From Gracilariopsis chorda (Eukaryota > Rhodophyta > Florideophyceae > Gracilariales > Gracilariaceae): a stretch of DNA of 64,000 nucleotides. Each line of letters begins with the position of its first letter. Positions within the stretch are counted from its first letter, which is position 1. Below the pieces are notes generated by a model, which was not told the origin of the DNA, did not search any database, and worked only from the letters and a program-made list of their open reading frames with translations. The stretch covers positions 372,001 through 436,000 of the forward strand of contig NBIV01000020.1 in NCBI GenBank assembly GCA_003194525.1, read 5' to 3'. Below are positions 59,100 to 64,000 of this stretch, in pieces. The translations under genes and the position numbers were made by a program.

Positions 59100-60491
59100 A
59101 TGTCGAATCTTCCCCATGTTCCAAGAGTGACAGCTTCACCATCGGCAACTCTCTGTGCGCCTCCCAATCTCGTTTTTACTGACGAAGCCGACTCACCAAA
59201 CGTCTACCTCAGCCCGCTAGCGAATAATAGAACAACGAGCTATACTCCTGGAAAGTCAGTTCCCCGCCCTTACCCGGCCCGCACTCAATCGCTGTGGCCA
59301 TCGCCCATCCCCCTAAGTCCGTTGGCGAAAACTTCTCGCAGGTACCAAAGTATCGCATCACCCCCCAGTACGAAATTAAGAAACTCTGAAAGAAGAAGCA
59401 CTGTATCACTGGAGACTCGTTTCGCTCAGCTGGACTATGGAGTCTCACAGAAGAATGAAACTGATCCTAAGGCGGTAGATAAGGTCAGAGGGCTCTCTTC
59501 AAGAATTTCGTCACGAGCAAGTTCCTCTCCAGTTCATCAACAACGGCGACAAAATCGACGCGCCGTGGTAATTGGGATTACTTACTCAGGTACCAAAGGA
59601 GTTAACGAGATACCGTCAAGTGCTAACCATATGCCAGCCTTTTATGATCTGCTGACCATGAAACTCGGATTTCCTAAGGAGAGTATTTGGCTTCTTACCG
59701 ATGAATCAACCACTGTCGCAGGTGCAATACGTCTGACACCAACGCGGGCTAACATCATAAATGCCATCAAGTGGCTTGTTTTGAACGCAAAACGAGGAGA
59801 CAAACTCATCTTTGCGTTTTGTGGACACGGTGCGCAGGTTCGAAAAGACGACTCTAATAGCCCTCGAAGGGTTTTGCAATGCATCTTACCTTCCGATTAT
59901 CCGGTGGGGTCACCAATAACGGGAACAAACCTTTTCACACTCCTGGCCAGCAGCCTCAACATGGGGGCATACATGACATTGATCTTTGACTGTGGGTTTT
60001 CTGATAGAATAATGTGCCTTCCATACCTGTACTCGGTTAAACGTGGACATAAGGGCAAGCTTGTTGTTGGTGAAGGTATGCACGATAATGAGAAGATTTC
60101 ACTCTACGACCGATCCTCTCCTTTCAGTACAATAATGAAGCATACAAGACAGCAAAAAGAGTATACTCAACTGAAAAAGCAAATAATGGAAGAACAGCGA
60201 GACGAGTTGGCTGCTTCACTGTTCGAGAAAGGAACAGTTGTTTGCCTAAGCAATGGAACTGAGAACCCCAATCGCTTATTTTCGTTGTCCCCTGCGGCTT
60301 ACGAGTATGGGTCACTAAGCTCTGCCTTTGTGTCGGTGATGCATGATGTCTACTCGCAGAATTCAAGCATAACGTTTGCTAAATTGCTGACAGATATGTC
60401 GGCCTTGCTGGTTAAGAAACGAGGCACAGTTCTACCTGAACTCCGGTCGTCCCACAAGGTGAATATTCAAAGCCAAGTTGTAAATTTGTAA
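59100..60491 (+). CDS. Metacaspase homologue lacking the catalytic cysteine
   Basis: A 463-residue protein with a Pro/Ser-rich N-terminal 150 residues and a caspase-like p20 domain: RRAVVIGITYSG, LLTMKLGFPKESIWLLTDE, and the catalytic-histidine strand LIFAFCGHGAQV (His243). Where active metacaspases read DSCHSG or DCCHSG, this one reads DCGFSD (297-302), so the nucleophile position is Gly299 and the following His/Gly are also lost. The acidic calcium-binding loop after the histidine is degenerate (RKDDSNSPRR in place of DGDE...D). Flanking sequence (LIFDC...LPYLYSVKRG) still aligns well with yeast Mca1. The frame is intact over 1.39 kb, which suggests selection for a non-proteolytic role rather than decay. 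Confidence 0.8.
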   Translation: MSNLPHVPRVTASPSATLCAPPNLVFTDEADSPNVYLSPLANNRTTSYTPGKSVPRPYPARTQSLWPSPIPLSPLAKTSRRYQSIASPPSTKLRNSERRSTVSLETRFAQLDYGVSQKNETDPKAVDKVRGLSSRISSRASSSPVHQQRRQNRRAVVIGITYSGTKGVNEIPSSANHMPAFYDLLTMKLGFPKESIWLLTDESTTVAGAIRLTPTRANIINAIKWLVLNAKRGDKLIFAFCGHGAQVRKDDSNSPRRVLQCILPSDYPVGSPITGTNLFTLLASSLNMGAYMTLIFDCGFSDRIMCLPYLYSVKRGHKGKLVVGEGMHDNEKISLYDRSSPFSTIMKHTRQQKEYTQLKKQIMEEQRDELAASLFEKGTVVCLSNGTENPNRLFSLSPAAYEYGSLSSAFVSVMHDVYSQNSSITFAKLLTDMSALLVKKRGTVLPELRSSHKVNIQSQVVNL

Positions 60492-61747
60492 GACAAGTTA
60501 CACTTGGACTTTTTTACACGTTGCACGCCAGAACTAGTTCTTATCCACAGCCAAGACCAGACGTAGTCTGTATCAAAGCCTTTCTGCATCTAAAGTCTAG
60601 CAAGTTGATTTTCAAAAGAACGAGAATAATCCCACTGATTCGTACTGTCAGAATGACTTCGAGTCCTCCTCCAAAGTCAGTCTGTCTAGAGCAAGCTCAC
60701 TTCGGTTCTAGTATTCAGAAACATTGGTCTGTCGTCCATAACCTTCGCCCCGTTCCTCGATTATTATCCGTGGCGAACCTGACCTATCTTCCGGATTTCG
60801 TACCGCTGCGTATTGTCTCTCCACCTGGCTCTGTGCCTTTACTCATGTTGATGAATTCTTTTTTCCGGCCTGGGAAACGTATGCTCTGGCAGTTCGGCCG
60901 CCCCAATCCACCTACATTGCAATGTCGTGAACGGACCCTTGCTAAGCTATGCAAAACCAGAACCAAAACAAATACACATATACAATCGGGGACCTGATCA
61001 ATCTGCAGGGAGAATATAATCCCATAACTGCAAGTTCGCTTTACACACGAAGGGGAAGAGATAAGGGTTAAAAGGGTTGGCGGTGCTAACTGCTACCTGT
61101 TTATCGCCCATCCAAAAGGCTGCTCGCATTGCTATTGGTGCTGCAGTATAGCGTTGCGCCTGAAAAACACTCTAACTCAGCGGGTTTTGCCTCCGTATGA
61201 TGCACCATAAGATGTCCTCCCTGGTGGCCGTCGCCAGACTCTTGCTCACAGGCATTAACTTTGCCTACAGTCCTCTTGCACTTCACGTACTGGCTCCACT
61301 CACGACTCGTCCAAATCTGTACTCTCCCATTTTTCCATGCTTTACAAGAATAGGAACAACAGTACGCCACGCAAAGCCCATCGCACCGTGGCAACTATCT
61401 ATTATCTCTCAGGTGCATCCCCCCGCCGAATTATGTAGTAGTTGCCATCTCAGTGTAGTCAAACTCAAGATGCTCAATCGTTTGTGATGCCTCAGTCTCG
61501 ATTCTATCAATCCCTTGAGTAAACGGTGAATTGGCGCTGAGCTGCTATCCAACGGGAGCTAACAAGAGACCTGCAGCCAGCGGAACTAGTAAACACCCTC
61601 CTCACTTACTACTTTACTACCTACTACTATAGTACCGTGACACCTCAGCAGACACCCCAGCTCGATTAATCCAGCACTGCTACCCTCTTGCCAATGCAAG
61701 GATAGCACCACGTAGAACATCAAACAGGCTGTGCGAAGTCTTCACCG
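60492..61747. other. Interval without a recognised gene
   Basis: The frame at 60521-60997 has no family character. The unknown 5' part of the retroelement below may begin here. A short AAGGGTTAAAAGGGTT motif lies near 61062-61079. Confidence 0.35.
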
Positions 61748-61786
61748 GTGCAAAAGCTGAGAAACCTACTGAATCTACCCTCCCTT

Positions 61787-62060
61787 CAAGAAGTTGCTGC
61801 TGCTCAAGCAGCAAAGTTGTACGAAAAAGCGAAAATATGCTCTGAACGTGATCCGACACCTCTAGCGTTTGCGGTCATCAGTGAAGCCTCAATGCGTATA
61901 CGTAAAAAGAGGTCGTCATTCAAGAAGTTGCTGCTGCTCAAGCAGCAAAGTTGTACGAAAAAGCGAAAAGATGCTCTGAACGTGATCCGACACCTCTAGC
62001 GTTTGCGGTCATCAGTGAAGCCTCAATGCGTATACGTAAAAAGAGGTCGTCATTCAAGAA
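61787..62060. repeat. 134-bp tandem duplication
   Basis: A unit beginning CAAGAAGTTGCTGCTGCTCA starts at 61787 and 61921, with a third partial start at 62055, so the period is 134. The copies are nearly identical. Because 134 is not a multiple of three, each copy is read in a different frame. Confidence 0.85.
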
Positions 62061-63358
62061 GTCAGCGGAGCAATTGCTGGCGGAGTGTGGAGTTTTGCAA
62101 CTACGGAGTCCGTAGAGCACCCCTACCAAGAGAGAGAGGATTATACCATACCGGACGCATCATTTTTTCATACACGCCTTGCAAGAAAGAAGATTTTCTA
62201 GAATATCAGAGGCACCAAGCGCTTCAAACATTGAGTACTTTGACGCCCGCGGACTGCGAGATATGGAGTGATGGCTCAGTCGGTAAACCGAAATGGGTTA
62301 AGGACGCGAAACCGATTCGCGCAGCAGTAGAATGGGACGAGGGATGGTACACAGGTTCAGTTCACTATCCAGACACATTTTCGTCACATGCAAGAACAGT
62401 ATCAGACTTTCGAGAGAAGCATAATCGTCTACCGAGTGTAGTTATCAAATATGATGATGGATTTGTCATGGCTTACGAGATAGATGAAGAAAATACAGAA
62501 TTGCTAGATTCAGATGGGCATAAGCTGCAATGGCGAGTACTCAACATCTCAGAGGTGGGCGGAAGTGATTCTGCGATTTAGTGGAAGGCCTCCGTGACCC
62601 CTGAAATAGGAATGGAACCAGCCGGAATAGGAACGACTTCTTTCTTCGCAGAAACATTGGCAGTATACCATTCATTTCAGGCAGTACGAGCGAGGATAAG
62701 GGCTGGTTGGACTGGACGCATCAGAGTAGTCACGGATTCGCAGAGTGTGATGGAAAATGTTCGAGGAGCGGTACGAGGTCAGCCCTTTTCTGTGCAGCAA
62801 TTTTCGATCTTACTGTATGAGATTGGCACTTTGTGTAATATAGACATGGTTTGGGTACCTAGCCATTGTGGTCTGCACCGCAATGATCTGGTTGACAGTT
62901 TAGCCAAAGAAGCCTTGGAATTGCCACAGAAAATGCATCTACAGGTGCCTATCGATTACAGGGATGTTAAGCGAAGAGTTAGCAACCGAGCACACTGTCG
63001 AAGCATCATCCAGTCCATTCCGGAGGAGTTAGCAGACGTAGTAACAAGAAGAGAAGCGGAGGTTACTTTGGCGCAATTTGCAGTGGGACATACCCCGCAG
63101 TTGCACCTACTTGGTTCGCACCTGCTCAGGCGAAGAATCGTGTGCGCCTGTCGACCAGGAGTGCTTAACGACGTGGACCACTTTGTTCTCAGATGTCCAC
63201 TGAGAACGAGGTCTCGTCGTATCTGCCTGCCGAGTATGCGAGAAAGGCAAGGAATGACGGTTAACGATATCATCAAGAAGTGGCCTGAAAGTATGCTGGT
63301 CTTCCTAGCGAGAGAACGCTTCTTCCACATGAAGCGGTCTACACTACGTAGGAATTAG
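62003..63358 (+). pseudogene. LINE ORF2 RNase H and zinc-knuckle region with insert and in-frame stop
   Basis: One frame runs through an in-frame TAG at 62579-62581. The RNase H residues can be followed: first Asp in CEIWSDGSVGK (codon 62270), Glu in FFAETLAVYHSF, Asp in RVVTDSQSV, and VPSHCGLHRNDLVDSLAKEAL with the final His and Asp. A C-terminal CACRPG...DHFVLRCPL finger follows, as in LINE ORF2 proteins. Between DGSVGK and the family continuation GGSDSAI lies about 90 extra residues (62285-62557) with VEWDEGWYTGSV and KYDDGFVMAYEIDEEN, a Tudor-like strand pattern. The TAG falls right after the insert. As read, no full protein is made. Confidence 0.7.
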
Positions 63359-63376
63359 ACTAGTGTGCCTGTAAAA

Positions 63377-63400
63377 GAGAGAGAGAGAGAGAGAGAGAGA
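63377..63400. repeat. (GA)n microsatellite
   Basis: About twelve AG/GA dinucleotides lie 20 bases after the LINE stop codon; probably its 3' tail. Confidence 0.85.
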
Positions 63401-63671
63401 ACATGTTCGTATTGTAGCCTCATTTCCTTTGTTTGGTTCTTGCAGAGCATCTCCCAAAATCTTTTCCGGGTCCATTGTATGTGATTATGACTTCCAATTG
63501 CGGTATAGTACAACTACGTATTTGAATCTAGTCTCTGGTCAAGAAGCCAATGACCTTCTATGAACATTGTCGTAAGACACTGATGACTGTTCCTCTCTTT
63601 CCGCACGCAGGATAGCGATTGCAGCAATAAGAGGTTCTCATACTGGGCTATGCACAAAAATGAACAGGTCT

Positions 63672-64000
63672 TTAATGGAGAGCCGTTTGAACGTCTAATG
63701 AAAGGGCTGCAAACAGCAGAGTGTCACAGACTTCTTGTATCACTTTGGTAGTTGGCTTTCCAGCCCCATGACCAGCTTTTACGTCAATTCGTACAAGAAG
63801 CGGCTTTCCTTCCTGAAGCTTACTTGCACCAGCTTTGTACTGCAAGGTTGCACCGAACTTTAGTGTGTGCAAGGGAACCACTCTGTCATCGTGATCTCCA
63901 GTAGTGAGTAGAATGGCCGGGTACGGTTTGCCCACCTCGTCCGGGTCGAACACGTTGTGAAGAGGCGAGTATTTCCTCTGAAACTCGAAGTGCTCTGCAT
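63672..64000 (-). CDS. Prolyl oligopeptidase (S9A), C-terminal part
   Basis: The gene runs off the right edge; only the last 109 codons are in the window, open to the edge on the minus strand ([45 protein letters not shown]...). These are the end of the alpha/beta-hydrolase domain: the catalytic Asp lies in [10 protein letters not shown] and the catalytic His in [12 protein letters not shown]. The nucleophilic serine and the beta-propeller lie outside. The enzyme cuts after proline in short peptides in the cytosol. The C-terminal end is intact (...[13 protein letters not shown]...). Confidence 0.93.
   Translation of the reverse strand, partial: AEHFEFQRKYSPLHNVFDPDEVGKPYPAILLTTGDHDDRVVPLHTLKFGATLQYKAGASKLQEGKPLLVRIDVKAGHGAGKPTTKVIQEVCDTLLFAALSLDVQTALH

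Larger units (their letters stand above)
61748..63405 (+). mobile_element. 5'-truncated LINE (non-LTR retrotransposon), 3' end
   Basis: Only the C-terminal part of a LINE ORF2 is visible: an RNase H domain and a terminal zinc knuckle, with no reverse transcriptase core upstream in the window. The 3' side ends in a (GA)n simple repeat (63377-63400) soon after the stop at 63358, a common tail type for non-LTR elements. 5' truncation is usual for such insertions. The left border is not defined; no target duplication was found. Confidence 0.65.

Noticed and set aside
1-64000. CRISPR arrays, bacterial operons or Shine-Dalgarno sites
   Set aside because: No regularly spaced identical short repeats with unique spacers were seen; spliceosomal introns and histones show nuclear eukaryotic DNA.

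Overview
The window is nuclear DNA from a compact, intron-poor photosynthetic eukaryote. It has divergent H2A/H2B histone genes, a COP9 signalosome subunit, ESCRT-I and exocyst subunits, a spliceosomal zinc finger and a SUMO protease. These lie next to genes whose products look plastid-targeted (RbfA, a thylakoid-lumen CtpA peptidase, a TrhO-like enzyme). Introns are rare and short (70, 97 and 101 bp found here) with GT-AG ends; one has a perfect TACTAAC branch point. A unicellular red alga such as Porphyridium fits best. This is an inference; no rRNA or plastid DNA is present to prove it.

Layout. 1-3.1 kb: non-coding, with diverged repeats and hairpins. 3.1-5.3 kb: a small atypical kinase and a frame-broken unknown gene. 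5.8-9.2 kb: a truncated CSN7 gene, then a complete but nonsense-mutated piggyBac element. 9.2-13.1 kb: accessory DNA with gene fragments (iPGM C-terminus, a decayed Uma2-type gene), a short tandem repeat and a hairpin. 13.5-34.8 kb: the dense housekeeping block: KLHDC4, MTAP, ZNHIT3, H2B/H2A, a TrhO-methyltransferase fusion, RbfA, Erv/ALR oxidase, a Myb/SANT protein, STN1, a plastid-targeted unknown, a Ulp1 protease, HIU hydrolase and CtpA. 35.8-39.1 kb: a full-structure non-autonomous LTR element carrying an antisense Uma2-family gene. 39.9-56.5 kb: VPS37, a small unidentified frame-broken locus, RCL1, ZMAT2/SNU23, a multi-membrane-span lipase, a Sec10-like exocyst subunit, TDP1 and an unknown. 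57.8-60.5 kb: a decayed alpha/beta hydrolase and a metacaspase homologue lacking its catalytic cysteine. 61.7-63.4 kb: the 3' end of a LINE whose RNase H domain contains a foreign insert. 63.7-64 kb: the C-terminus of a prolyl oligopeptidase running off the edge.

Most interesting: (1) the LTR element with 5-bp target duplication, primer-site-like and polypurine sequences and a Uma2 cargo gene in place of gag/pol; (2) a single-chain TrhO + O-methyltransferase protein that could make 5-methoxyuridine at tRNA position 34 from start to finish; (3) matching animal-style histone 3' stem-loops after both histone genes; (4) a Tudor-like insert inside a LINE RNase H domain; (5) a metacaspase pseudoenzyme. 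Several otherwise good genes are broken by one-base or two-base shifts in simple runs or by single in-frame stops, so base-level assembly errors should be excluded before calling them pseudogenes.
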